From positions 3,767,501 to 3,831,500 of the forward strand of contig NZ_JNLE01000003.1 of NCBI RefSeq assembly GCF_000702945.1: 64,000 nucleotides of DNA. Direction: 5' to 3'. The DNA is from Clostridium sp. KNHs205 (GTDB lineage Bacteria > Bacillota > Clostridia > Lachnospirales > Lachnospiraceae). The notes beneath the pieces were generated by a model, which was not told the origin of the DNA, did not search any database, and worked only from the letters and a program-made list of their open reading frames with translations. This document shows positions 8,022-17,435 of the stretch, piece by piece (the first letter of the stretch is position 1; each line of letters opens with the position of its first letter). A program made the position numbers and the translations under genes.

Positions 8022-9191
8022 TTATGCTACATAGGCAGTCTTTAAGATTTCTAATACTTCATCAGCTGTAAGAACTTTATATCCGCCTGTAAGAACTGTG
8101 GAATTTGCTATAAGAGGAAGCATTTCTTCCGTAGCTCCAAGTTCTTTTATATTTGTTACAATACCACATTCTTTCAGGAATTCTTCCATAGAACTGATAC
8201 CTTCCAAGGCAATGGTATCCTTTGTTTTACCTGTTGCCGCTACACCCCAAACCTGTGTAGCAAAACGTACAAACTTATCCAGACCATATTTATAGATATA
8301 GCGGTAATACGGAAGGGAAATTGCTGCAAGTCCCATACCGTGGGCACAATCCGTATAAGCTCCAAGCTGATGTTCAATCATATGAACTTCCCAGTCCTGA
8401 GACTTCCCAAGTCCCATAATGGGGTTCATGGCAAGGGTGGAACTCCACATGAGATTACTTCTGGCTTCATAGTTTTTGGGGTCTTTTACTGCTATTTTAG
8501 CACTGTGGATGATGGAACGAAGAAGTCCTTCAATCAAATAATCCGTAGTGACATCATCTTCGCCTGAGAAATACGACTCCATCAGATGGGACATCATATC
8601 AAAAATACCGCTTACCATCTGATAAACAGGTAAGGTAAAGGTATATTCCGGATTAAGAATTGAAAATTGGGGATTCATTGTTGAAGGAAATACCCGACCC
8701 ATCTTCAGTTTCATATTTTCGTTGGTAATTACAGAGCCTCCGTTCATCTCAGATCCGGTTCCTGCAAGTGTTAATATTGATGCAATGGGTACAACCTTAT
8801 TATCAACCGGTTCAAACTTCAGCCAGTAACGTTCCCATGCATCACCTTCACAGTATGCAGCGACTGATATTGCTTTGGCACAGTCAATAACTGATCCGCC
8901 GCCTACCGCCAGAATCAAATCTACCTTATGAGCTCGTACAAGCGCTGCTCCCTCCAGGACTTTTTCATAGGTTGGATTTGCCATGATACCTGACAATTCC
9001 ACAATGGTTTTGCCGCTTTCCTTTAGAATTGAAATAACCTGGTCGTAAAGCCCACTTTTTTTGATAGCTCCTTTTCCGTAGGCGAGCATAATGGTATCTC
9101 CATAAGCTTTAAGCTCAATGCTTAAATTGTCTAATGCTTCTTTCCCAAAATATATGGTAGTGGGATTCTGATATCTAAAATCTAAATTCAT
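8022..9191 (-). CDS. iron-containing alcohol dehydrogenase (BDH/YugJ type)
   Basis: 389 residues from the ATG at 9191, backed by AAGGAG; the frame opens ten codons earlier without support. Starts with the family signature MNLDFRYQNPTTIYFG, followed by GGGSVIDCAKAI (nucleotide binding) and metal ligands in GIFDMMSHLMESYFS and DCAHGMGLAAISL. It closely resembles clostridial NAD(P)H-dependent butanol dehydrogenases, which reduce aldehydes. It follows the cupin gene on the same strand and appears to share its MerR-type promoter, which fits a role in aldehyde clearance (inference). Confidence 0.88.
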   Translation of the reverse strand: MNLDFRYQNPTTIYFGKEALDNLSIELKAYGDTIMLAYGKGAIKKSGLYDQVISILKESGKTIVELSGIMANPTYEKVLEGAALVRAHKVDLILAVGGGSVIDCAKAISVAAYCEGDAWERYWLKFEPVDNKVVPIASILTLAGTGSEMNGGSVITNENMKLKMGRVFPSTMNPQFSILNPEYTFTLPVYQMVSGIFDMMSHLMESYFSGEDDVTTDYLIEGLLRSIIHSAKIAVKDPKNYEARSNLMWSSTLAMNPIMGLGKSQDWEVHMIEHQLGAYTDCAHGMGLAAISLPYYRYIYKYGLDKFVRFATQVWGVAATGKTKDTIALEGISSMEEFLKECGIVTNIKELGATEEMLPLIANSTVLTGGYKVLTADEVLEILKTAYVA

Positions 9192-9280
9192 AAGGTTCTC
9201 CTTTTTTCTTTTTTCTTTCACAATACTTTTAAAAAGCTGTCTGTATTTGTATGGTTAGATCTCTTTCTTATCTGCACTGC

Positions 9281-9700
9281 CTAGCTTAGCTTACTGTATT
9301 CCTTTGCTTCTACTGCTTCAAACCATTCGTTGGTTGCACCTTCTGCTGGTACTTCAATAGCAAGATGGGAAAACCAGCTGTCAGGCGCAGCCCCATGCCA
9401 GTGTTTTACTTCCGGAGGAATATTGATTACATCGCCTGGATGCAGCTCCTGGGGTTCTTTACCCCATTCCTGATAATATCCTCTGCCTGCCGTACATAAT
9501 AAAATCTGACCACCTTTATGATGTATATGCCAGTTGTTGCGGCAGCCCGGTTCAAAAGTAACATTAAATATTCCTACTCTTTCTTTGGACAACATGTTCA
9601 AATAGCTTCTTCCTGTAAAGTACTGCTCAAACATTTTATTTTCGTCGCCCATAGCAAATACTGCAGTTGCTTTGAATTCCTCTAAATCTGCCAATCTCAT
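9281..9700 (-). CDS. cupin-domain protein
   Basis: 139 residues, single cupin barrel. Motif 1 HIHHKGGQILLCTAGRGYYQEWG and motif 2 PGDVINIPPEVKHWHGAAPD carry the usual metal-binding His residues. Closely similar small cupins in Firmicutes travel with aldo-keto reductases, alcohol dehydrogenases and MerR regulators. The start is either GTG at 9703 or ATG at 9700; both lie very near the GAGG site. It is the first gene of a two-gene operon with the alcohol dehydrogenase. Enzymatic role unknown. Confidence 0.8.
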   Translation of the reverse strand: MRLADLEEFKATAVFAMGDENKMFEQYFTGRSYLNMLSKERVGIFNVTFEPGCRNNWHIHHKGGQILLCTAGRGYYQEWGKEPQELHPGDVINIPPEVKHWHGAAPDSWFSHLAIEVPAEGATNEWFEAVEAKEYSKLS

Positions 9701-9780
9701 CACCTCTAATCAAGTTTTTTCATGTATTCATGCTGTAACTTATATCTTTCTTGAGGTAACAGTATAAATAACATATTGGT

Positions 9781-9811
9781 ATATTACTACCTAAACCTAA
9801 CTTTAGGTCAA
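9781..9811 (-). promoter_or_regulatory. MerR-type promoter of cupin/adh operon
   Basis: Minus-strand -35 TTGACC (9806-9811) and -10 TAATAT (9781-9786) are 19 bp apart, the long spacer that MerR activators correct by twisting DNA. The spacer holds the perfect dyad ACCTAA-AG-TTAGGT (9795-9808). Confidence 0.75.
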
Positions 9812-9829
9812 GTGTTTTTATGAACTTCA

Positions 9830-9950
9830 TTTAAGGTTTGTAAGGTTTGCTGTAAAATGAACTTTTTATGAACTTTTTAGTAAAATAGTAAAATGAACTT
9901 TTTATGTAACTTTTTAGTTATGAACTTTTTGGCTAAACTTTTGAACTATT
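9830..9950. repeat. cluster of short TGAACTTTTT repeats
   Basis: Degenerate direct repeats of TGAACTTTTTA occur at about 9858, 9869, 9893, 9906 (as TGTAACTTTTT) and 9920, interleaved with GTAAAATA units. They lie between the cupin promoter and an AraC remnant. No coding potential. Confidence 0.55.
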
Positions 9951-10000
9951 AAATTAAAAATTGGGAGAAGATCTATGGGTTGAATCAGATAAATAGGAAC

Positions 10001-10106
10001 AAGCAGACGGATGAAGGAATCAATGATTCCTTTTATTTTTTCAAGGCTTTTTCATAAAATAATGGGAATGTCTCCTACCGATTATAGGAAAAAACTAAAA
10101 GGCTAG
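10001..10106 (+). pseudogene. remnant of AraC-family regulator C-terminus
   Basis: Two adjacent frames read together as the last helix-turn-helix of an AraC regulator: EGINDSFYFFKAF in the first frame, then HKIMGMSPTDYRKKLKG and a stop at 10104 in the second. The join near 10052 needs a one-base shift. The upstream DNA-binding helix and sensor domain are absent. I conclude that only the end of a decayed gene remains. It would once have read towards the Old Yellow Enzyme gene. Confidence 0.6.
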
Positions 10107-10280
10107 ATTTTCAAAAAAAGAGCCAATTAACCACCCATTAAGCCTAAGGTCAGTTTATTGACTCTAATAGTTATTATCCCAGCGAATGAATAATTACGTT
10201 TTTAATACTCTTATGCCTGTCATTATTTCAATTTATTTATCCTTGTCTAGTGAAATAGTAAAATATATTAATATGAAGAC

Positions 10281-11315
10281 TTATTGATATATGGGTTTCT
10301 TTAAATTATCTGGTTTCTTTCTTGCAGGACATTTTTCTCCATCGATAAACCATTGACATTTACGACATTCCATACATGATTTAAAATTAAGGTTGCCGGA
10401 TGAATTTATCACAAAGCTTTCATCTGCTAAAAACGGCTTTCCATATGCCACTAAATCAGTTAAATTGCTTTCTATCAGTGTATTGCCTCTGTCCAGAGTT
10501 TTTATATCATTAACAACGATAACTGGAATATTGACATGTTCTTTGACGTAACTGCCGGTGTAAACAATGTCATTGAAGGAGAAATCATCTGGCAGCTGGA
10601 GCCTTCTGTCCTGTGGTATTCCGGCAGACACATGAAGCAGATCAATTCCCAAATCTTCCAGTGCCTGAGCAGTCGCTGTATCAATTTCCAGGCTTTCCCC
10701 CCATCCCATCCTGTATGCAAGGATAAAATTATCATCTGAGAAAGACTTTATTCCTTCTATGATTTCTTTTACTAATGTTAATCTTCCGGTTATACCTCCA
10801 CCGTATCTATCGGTACGTTTATTTGCCAGCTCTGACGCCATCATGTTAAGAAAATAAGTATGCGCTCCATGTAATTCTATCCCATCCAATCCGGCATCCC
10901 TGCATATTCTGGCAGCATTAATGAACTGATCCCTTATCCGCTCCAATTCATTTATAGTCAGTTCGTTGACATCTCCTGTTTCTGTATCGTAAAAACCAAA
11001 CCCCGGAAAGGCAAGCTGTGCAAGAAAAACAGTATCATTTTTATGATATTCCTTGGCTAATTCCCTTAAATATCCTATATGCTCATCAGAATAAGCCCCT
11101 GCACGATCTGATACCTTGGCGCCAGGGGTTACAGTAAGCGCCTGACTAATAATTAGTCCAATTCCTTTATCTGCATAATTTAAATAATGCTGCAGAAGTT
11201 TTTCACTCATGATTCCCTGTTGACCAGTATAACCAAAGCGCACCATTGGTGCCATTACAATACGATTTTTAAGTACAATATTTTTTATCTGCAGAGAGTT
11301 ATATACTTTTAACAT
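10281..11315 (-). CDS. Old Yellow Enzyme family NADH:flavin oxidoreductase
   Basis: 344 residues from the ATG at 11315, which has GGAGGAATT; the frame opens 12 codons earlier. FMN-dependent TIM barrel: NRIVMAPMVR at the N-terminus, GLDGIELHGAHTYFLNMMAS (substrate His pair replaced by HGAH), KRTDRYGG, and phosphate-binding VAYGKPFLAD. These enzymes reduce activated C=C bonds. The C-terminus holds a Cys cluster, CMECRKC followed by C nine residues later, reminiscent of the [4Fe-4S] site in 2,4-dienoyl-CoA reductase but with different spacing and without the extra flavin domain. Monocistronic. Confidence 0.85.
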   Translation of the reverse strand: MLKVYNSLQIKNIVLKNRIVMAPMVRFGYTGQQGIMSEKLLQHYLNYADKGIGLIISQALTVTPGAKVSDRAGAYSDEHIGYLRELAKEYHKNDTVFLAQLAFPGFGFYDTETGDVNELTINELERIRDQFINAARICRDAGLDGIELHGAHTYFLNMMASELANKRTDRYGGGITGRLTLVKEIIEGIKSFSDDNFILAYRMGWGESLEIDTATAQALEDLGIDLLHVSAGIPQDRRLQLPDDFSFNDIVYTGSYVKEHVNIPVIVVNDIKTLDRGNTLIESNLTDLVAYGKPFLADESFVINSSGNLNFKSCMECRKCQWFIDGEKCPARKKPDNLKKPIYQ

Positions 11316-12009
11316 AAGAAATTCCTCCAGAAGAATATATTTGGTTAACAATGATTTCTATGTAAGTATTCAATTTTACATAACCTTTTCCTCACTTACT
11401 TATATTAAATTTATTATATAATGAACAGATAAAAAAAGGTAGTACGCACTTTCATGACAGATACTATCCAAAAGGGAAGTATCATATTTTGAACAGAAAA
11501 CAATACATAAAGATTATCACGCAAATGATAATTCCCCAGCATACGTAACATCAAATTATACTTATTTACGTCCTTAGCTATCTTAGTAAAGATAATTTTT
11601 TGATTAAAATAGTATGTTTATGATATTTGCAAGCCTTAAAGTCCAGTCTTTGTCGTATCATTAATAATTTCATAATCTGATTGAATCATATTTATTTATA
11701 AATAAATTATTTTAGTTTTAAATAAATTATATGAATATATCAATTGAAATATTGCCTATTTCATGATATGCTAATTGTAAAATATATAATACGTAATAAG
11801 ATTGTAATATAAATTCACATATTAATAAATTATTTTACATTATAGTATATTGAATAATTTAGAATCATGTATATTAAATAATTTATATATTGCATAATGA
11901 TTTTTGATTTATTTTCCCTGCTACTTCCAAATCATCTATTTGTTAAAATTGGTCCCTCAATATCTTATTACTGTTTATATTTAGAAACTTTACGCCAAAG
12001 GAGAAGGCT
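11316..12009. other. AT-rich intergenic region
   Basis: About 690 bases between the divergent oxidoreductase and arabinanase genes. From 11690 on it is very AT-rich, with many copies of AATAAATTAT and AATAATTTA-like words. I see no coding potential and no clean promoter; the arabinanase promoter should be here. Confidence 0.5.
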
Positions 12010-13632
12010 ATGAGAAAGGAAATTTTAAAACTTAGTATTATATCTATTTTTACTTCTGTACTGCTTTTAAGTGGCTGCAAGAACAAGGACAATGTGAATG
12101 AGGCAGTTACGCAAGAACCGCAGCAGCCGGCTACAACGGAAGCTCAAACTCCAACACCGGCACCTACTCAAGTAGCTGAAGAGTTAGAACCGGCAGAAAT
12201 AGCCGATGTTACTTATACCAGGGTATCAGTTCATGATCCTTCGGTTATTAAAGCTGATGGCAGCTATTATATATTTGGTTCTCATATGGCTTGGGCTAAA
12301 AGTGATGATCTGATGCACTGGTCAACGTATAAGAACAATATTAATTCAGATTACAATAAGTTATTAGGTGAGCTTTGGAAAGACTATTGCAGAACAGATT
12401 CCAATCCGAATTTAAATGGTAATTTATGGGCTCCCGATGTGATTTACAACGAAACAATGAAAAAATACTGTCTCTATATGAGTGTTAATGGTGATGACTG
12501 GAATTCCGTTATTGCTCTTCTGACAGCGGACAAAATAGATGGGCCTTATGAGTATGCTGGAGCTGTTGTTTATTCAGGTTTTAATACTACCTCTCATCCC
12601 GTTGAAAAAACAGATGTCTACAAGGTCTTAGGTGACAAGGCAGACATATCCAGGTATCAGTCAATAAATGATACAAAAATAAATGCAATCGATCCTAATC
12701 TGCGATATGATGACGAAGGAAACCTTTGGATGAGTTTCGGCTCCTGGTTTGGGGGAATCTACATGCTGAAACTAGATGCTGAGACCGGATTAAGAGATTA
12801 TAGTTATACCTATACCACAGAAAAGAATGTTTCAGATGAATATTATGGCTATAAAATAGCAGGCGGAAATGCGGTGTCCGGTGAAGGTCCCTACATATTG
12901 AAATCCGGTGGTTATTATTACCTCTTTGTATCCTATGGCGGACTGAGTGCTGAAGATGGCTATCAGATGCGGGTATTCCGTTCAAAAGATATTACCGGCC
13001 CATATGTGGATCAAAACGGTGAATCAGCTGTATATAAAAGGAATATGAACAATCTTACTACCAAAATTGGTATCAGATTAATGGGAAGCTATCAGTTTTC
13101 AGGTAATTATGACACCCATGTTGCACAAGGACATAATTCAGTCTTTACAGACGATGATGGCAAAATTTTATTAGTATACCATACCCGCTTTGCAGGTGGA
13201 AAAAACGGAATAAAAGAAGCACATCAGGTACGTGTTCAGCAGCTTTTTGTTAATGAAGATGGCTGGCTGATTGCAGCTCCCTATGAATATTCTGGGGAAA
13301 CACTGGCAGAAGGCGGCTATTCTAAAGAAGAGATGACTGGAAGCTACGAGTTCATAGTACACACTCCCAATACCTTTTATCATGATTATGGTACCATTGT
13401 AGCAGGAATTGCAGAGAATAAGAATATTTCGTTAAATGATGATGGTACAGTTTCAGGAGAATTAACCGGAACCTGGAGCTATAAAGAAGGAACCTCCGAT
13501 ATGGCAATTGTCATTGATGGGGTTGAATATAAAGGAAAATTTATAAAACAGGCAACAGAAAATAAACATAGAATTGTTATGACTTTTACAGCCTTAGGGG
13601 AAAATGTCTGTGTCTGGGGAAGCAAAAAGTAA
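12010..13632 (+). CDS. lipoprotein GH43 endo-1,5-alpha-L-arabinanase
   Basis: 540 residues with a lipoprotein signal (LLLSGC, Cys at 23) and a Pro/Thr-rich linker to about residue 65. The five-bladed GH43 domain follows: catalytic base Asp in VHDPSVI, pKa-modulating Asp in NAIDPNLRY and acid Glu in VSGEGPYI, plus GHNSVF whose His usually ligates calcium. The last 110 residues form the beta-barrel extension seen in Abn2-type arabinanases. It would sit on the outer membrane face and cut arabinan from plant pectin. AAAGGAGA site; monocistronic with a terminator. The substrate is inferred from family similarity. Confidence 0.85.
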   Translation: MRKEILKLSIISIFTSVLLLSGCKNKDNVNEAVTQEPQQPATTEAQTPTPAPTQVAEELEPAEIADVTYTRVSVHDPSVIKADGSYYIFGSHMAWAKSDDLMHWSTYKNNINSDYNKLLGELWKDYCRTDSNPNLNGNLWAPDVIYNETMKKYCLYMSVNGDDWNSVIALLTADKIDGPYEYAGAVVYSGFNTTSHPVEKTDVYKVLGDKADISRYQSINDTKINAIDPNLRYDDEGNLWMSFGSWFGGIYMLKLDAETGLRDYSYTYTTEKNVSDEYYGYKIAGGNAVSGEGPYILKSGGYYYLFVSYGGLSAEDGYQMRVFRSKDITGPYVDQNGESAVYKRNMNNLTTKIGIRLMGSYQFSGNYDTHVAQGHNSVFTDDDGKILLVYHTRFAGGKNGIKEAHQVRVQQLFVNEDGWLIAAPYEYSGETLAEGGYSKEEMTGSYEFIVHTPNTFYHDYGTIVAGIAENKNISLNDDGTVSGELTGTWSYKEGTSDMAIVIDGVEYKGKFIKQATENKHRIVMTFTALGENVCVWGSKK

Positions 13633-13641
13633 TTATTCCAT

Positions 13642-13712
13642 ATTAACTCAAGAACAGAAATGTAAAATGGCTAAAATGCCCATTTTCAGTCTGCTCTTGA
13701 GTTAATTTTTCT
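13642..13712 (+). terminator. terminator of arabinanase gene
   Basis: 12-bp stem ATTAACTCAAGA (13642-13653) / TCTTGAGTTAAT (13695-13706), with a secondary hairpin in the loop, followed by TTTTTCT. Confidence 0.75.
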
Positions 13713-13764
13713 AATCAATACTGCTGTATATCGCTATCATACAAGTCACACAAGATCAGTTAAT

Positions 13765-14559
13765 TTACCTGTTCAGAAAAGTGAGAATTTCATCCAGTTG
13801 ATAATCCTTGCTTTTCACATCAATAAATTTATACGGCAGTAACTCATTTAAAATTCTTTCTTCCAATTTTATTCTTCTTTTAAAATGACTTATAATATCT
13901 TCAAAATCATTTATACCGTGAGACTTTCCATAAGGTGATTGCTTTAAATAACCCAGCATGAGATTATACCAAATCTCTTCTCCCTGGTCATTAATACGTT
14001 CTTTTCTAATTTGTTCAAGACTTCCATTGATGTCATCACAGAGCAAACGTATTATCAGAAAATTATCAATATTGATATTTGATACCAGTTCCTTGTAAAA
14101 AGCTATTATTTTATCATCACTGTATTCAGCATATAACATCAGCTCTTCAATTATATTTTGGAAAAAGGCACATTCAAAAATATTTCCTGCCCCTTTAAAA
14201 CTCCGGTATCTTCTTTGTACAATATCATGAAACTCATTGATGTTTCTGCGACCGCCATAAATTTCATATTTCTCCATATAACTATAAAACTCATGATTAT
14301 CTCCATGAATTCTGGTATAGGGAGTGATATAATACCCCTCTTCCCGGACGGAATTCGCATTTATAATGCTACTAAATTGAGGCCATTCTTTCAGCAATTT
14401 CTCATACTGGGTTATTGACAGATAAGAACACCATGCCAGGTCAACAGGTGATATATCTCCTTCCCGGTAGAAATTATACGCAGGCAAGCTTTCCTGAAGC
14501 TTGCCTAGCAAGGTACTCTTTCCGCTGCCGGGAATTCCTTCAACAAATACATTTTTCAC
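13765..14559 (-). CDS. P-loop ATPase/kinase-like protein
   Basis: 264 residues from a GTG at 14559, chosen because AAGGA lies seven bases upstream; the ATG-started frame to 14604 would overlap pepF. A Walker A motif (EGIPGSGKST) is at the N-terminus, as in deoxynucleoside and thymidylate kinases. The rest is helical and acidic/basic mixed, with LLCDDINGSLEQIRKERI as a possible lid region. It lies 22 bases after pepF and is probably co-transcribed. The substrate is not identifiable; a nucleotide or small-molecule kinase is the best guess. Confidence 0.65.
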   Translation of the reverse strand: MKNVFVEGIPGSGKSTLLGKLQESLPAYNFYREGDISPVDLAWCSYLSITQYEKLLKEWPQFSSIINANSVREEGYYITPYTRIHGDNHEFYSYMEKYEIYGGRRNINEFHDIVQRRYRSFKGAGNIFECAFFQNIIEELMLYAEYSDDKIIAFYKELVSNINIDNFLIIRLLCDDINGSLEQIRKERINDQGEEIWYNLMLGYLKQSPYGKSHGINDFEDIISHFKRRIKLEERILNELLPYKFIDVKSKDYQLDEILTFLNR

Positions 14560-14581
14560 ATTATTTTCCTTATTCAAACTT

Positions 14582-16294
14582 CTACTTTGCTTCCATCTTC
14601 TCAATTTCGTTTAACAATATTTCCTTTGCGCTGGAGATAGCCCTGGCTACACTACCCTCTTCAAAAGGAACAGAAAGGTTAGCCACTTTCAGCAATTCCA
14701 GATAGCTCTTGCTGGAGCCGGCTTTGCAGAGATTCAAATAATCCTGCCATGCCTGCTCTTTATTCTCCAGGTAACGTTTCTTAAATTCCATAGCACCCAT
14801 TGTGGTAAGAGTATAATTGATGTAATAGAAAGGATACAGGAAGATATGCAGTTTATGATACCAGAAACCGCCTCTTTCCATAAACTCATCATTCTCATAC
14901 TTACGCCAGGGCATGTATTTCTCTTCTAACTTATGCCATTCCAGGGTTCTTTCCTTGGGAGTAAGCTCCGGATGCTCGTAGACGATATGCTGGAATTCAT
15001 CCACTGCTACACCAAAGGGTACAAAAGTCATTGCTTCCTGAAGATGTGCAAAGCGGAATTTATCCGCTGCAGCTCCGAAAAATTGCTCTGCATAAGGATA
15101 AGAGAACTGCTCCATGGACATGGAATGAATTTCTGCAATATCCGTACCACCCATGTGATACAGGAAGGTTTTCTGCTCTCTCATAGCTTCATAACCGGCA
15201 AATGCATGGCCTAACTCATGGGTTAATACCTGCATGTCGAAAATAGTGTGGTTAAAGCAGGAAAACACATAAGGTGCTTTATAGTAAGGAAGAGTCGTCA
15301 TATAACCGGTAGATGCTTTACCCGGTTTATTCTTAAGATCCATTAATTCATGATCTATCATAAAGTCAATAAATTCAGCAGTTTCAGGACTGAGATCATG
15401 GTACATCTTCTGAGCTTCTTTTACCAGATAATCGTCATCACCGATGGGTTCTGCATTTCCGTCAGGGAAGATGAATTTCTCGTCAAAGACTTTAAGCTCT
15501 TCTACACCAATACGTTTTTTCTGTGCTTCATAGAGTTTCGTACAAAGAGGTACGATTTCTTTTCTTACCTGCTCACGGAAAGCAGCAACTTCCTTCACGC
15601 CGTAATCACTGCGTTCCTGCTTTTTATAGCCTAAGGGAATGAAATTCTCATAACCCAGGGCTTTTCCCATTTCATTTCTGATCTGTATCAGCTGGCTAAA
15701 GATATCTTCCATCTCTTCTTCGTTACTATGATAGAAGTCGGAGTAAGCCTTAAAAGCAGCCTTTCTTAAATTCCTGTCAGGATTTTCAAAATATTTCTGT
15801 ACGCCATACAGATTTAAAGTCTGGCCTTCGAAAGGAATCTTAGCAGTTGCCATGAGCTTTTGATATTGCTGAGTAAGTTTACCCTCTTTCTGCAAGAAAG
15901 GTATAATCTCATCTTTAAACTGATCTACACTTCTTTGAAGTGCGGTTAAAAGCTCTTTCCCGTATTCCCTGTTAATATCCTCTGCAAAGCTGCTTGCAAT
16001 AAGAGCTTTAAAAAGTCCCGTTTGAGCTGTACCAAGCTCAGCAGACCTCTCATCAATAAATTCTACTTCCTTCTCGTAAAATTCATCAGTAGTATCAAGG
16101 GTATTACGAATAAAAGCAATCGTTTTCATTGTATCTACAGGAGCATTTATTTCTTCTAGTTTTTGAAGCGCATTTTGAACCTCAGCATACGAAGCAGCAC
16201 CGTTCACCTGCTCCGTTAACAGGTTAAGTTCCTGTTCAAATTTATCAAAGTCCGGTCTTTCATATTGTAATGCCGAAAAGGTAAATTTATCCAT
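14582..16294 (-). CDS. pepF: oligoendopeptidase F, M3 family
   Basis: 570 residues, the normal length for PepF/M3B. The zinc site is HELGHAFAGYEAM (HExxH with Gly, followed by the third ligand Glu in TDIAEIHSMSMEQ). These cytoplasmic metallopeptidases cut peptides of roughly 7-17 residues, and take part in peptide nutrition and turnover. AGGAGA site before the ATG. The downstream P-loop gene is likely in the same transcript. Confidence 0.92.
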   Translation of the reverse strand: MDKFTFSALQYERPDFDKFEQELNLLTEQVNGAASYAEVQNALQKLEEINAPVDTMKTIAFIRNTLDTTDEFYEKEVEFIDERSAELGTAQTGLFKALIASSFAEDINREYGKELLTALQRSVDQFKDEIIPFLQKEGKLTQQYQKLMATAKIPFEGQTLNLYGVQKYFENPDRNLRKAAFKAYSDFYHSNEEEMEDIFSQLIQIRNEMGKALGYENFIPLGYKKQERSDYGVKEVAAFREQVRKEIVPLCTKLYEAQKKRIGVEELKVFDEKFIFPDGNAEPIGDDDYLVKEAQKMYHDLSPETAEFIDFMIDHELMDLKNKPGKASTGYMTTLPYYKAPYVFSCFNHTIFDMQVLTHELGHAFAGYEAMREQKTFLYHMGGTDIAEIHSMSMEQFSYPYAEQFFGAAADKFRFAHLQEAMTFVPFGVAVDEFQHIVYEHPELTPKERTLEWHKLEEKYMPWRKYENDEFMERGGFWYHKLHIFLYPFYYINYTLTTMGAMEFKKRYLENKEQAWQDYLNLCKAGSSKSYLELLKVANLSVPFEEGSVARAISSAKEILLNEIEKMEAK

Positions 16295-16504
16295 CGTTGT
16301 CTCCTATCTCTATTTATTTATTGGATTTAGTATATGAATGTATGTATCCCTTTATAATAATACCAATTACATTTCAGAGATACAAGCATAACATGGCAAT
16401 AAAATCCAAGTTTAAGATAATTGTAATAATTAATACTATGACTCACCTGGTAAAATCCCAAAACACTACAAAGTCCTCGATAATAATTTTCATGGTTGCG
16501 TCTC

Positions 16505-17413
16505 CTACCTGCTAACGGTATTTCTTCTTTTTTGAATAAAAGCTGCTATTAAGATAAATACAATACCACTGACTATCAAAAAAGCAATTTTTCCGGAATC
16601 ACCAATTAAAGTTTCTCCCCATTTTATGTTTATTCCCATATACTCTTTATAACCATTAATCATTTCCTCAGGACAGCCTGCAAAGGTTACCTGAAGCATC
16701 TCTTTTGTAAAAGCTTCACGTACTAAAGAACAGCCATGTAATAGCGGAAACACTTTGAGACTGTTCTGGATGGATGCAGGCAATGCTCCCATCGGCAGAT
16801 AAATTGCAGCCAGAAATCCCGCCAGGGTACCGATTATGGTGCTCAAACCGGCAAAAGCACTTGTAGTATGGACGAAATTTGTTATAAGGAATACTAAACT
16901 TGAGGCCATAAATACAATTAATATAATAAAGAACAATACTTCTGTCAAGCTTGCCAGACTTAATAAGGTACCTCCAGTAAGTAATACAAAACCTTCCCCC
17001 AGTATTAAGGTGAACAGGCACATGATAACACCCATAATAAACGCAGCTATGATGTAACCCAGAACAAGAACTGAACGTCTCACCGGAGCTACGAAAAAGC
17101 TATGGAGTCTTTTTTTCTCCTCGTCTTCAACCATAATTCCCGCCATTGCCAGTGTAATGGTCAGTGCATTTACTACGATTATACCAGCTAATGTCCATAA
17201 TAAAACCAAATTTTCAGCATTTTCTCTGTCTGCTGCAACATTTCTTTCACCGGTTTCACTTAACAGGTCAACAATGCTTTCCACATTTAAGTTCCCAAGA
17301 AAAATAGCCATAAGCCCAATGATAATCAACATGGACAATAGGGAAAAGAACACATTTGAGCGGTCTCTTGTATATACCAGTATATTTCTTTGTACCAATC
17401 TTACCAAAGTCAT
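16505..17413 (-). CDS. ABC-2 type exporter permease
   Basis: 302 residues with six predicted membrane helices: one near residue 25-45, five after residue 105, and a large extracytoplasmic loop between the first two. This is the standard ABC2_membrane layout of DrrB-like permeases. It starts 22 bases after the ATPase gene on the same strand, so both encode one exporter, probably for a drug or lipid-like compound. No specificity can be read. Confidence 0.85.
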   Translation of the reverse strand: MTLVRLVQRNILVYTRDRSNVFFSLLSMLIIIGLMAIFLGNLNVESIVDLLSETGERNVAADRENAENLVLLWTLAGIIVVNALTITLAMAGIMVEDEEKKRLHSFFVAPVRRSVLVLGYIIAAFIMGVIMCLFTLILGEGFVLLTGGTLLSLASLTEVLFFIILIVFMASSLVFLITNFVHTTSAFAGLSTIIGTLAGFLAAIYLPMGALPASIQNSLKVFPLLHGCSLVREAFTKEMLQVTFAGCPEEMINGYKEYMGINIKWGETLIGDSGKIAFLIVSGIVFILIAAFIQKRRNTVSR

Positions 17414-17435
17414 TTATTTCTCTCCTCCTGAACCT

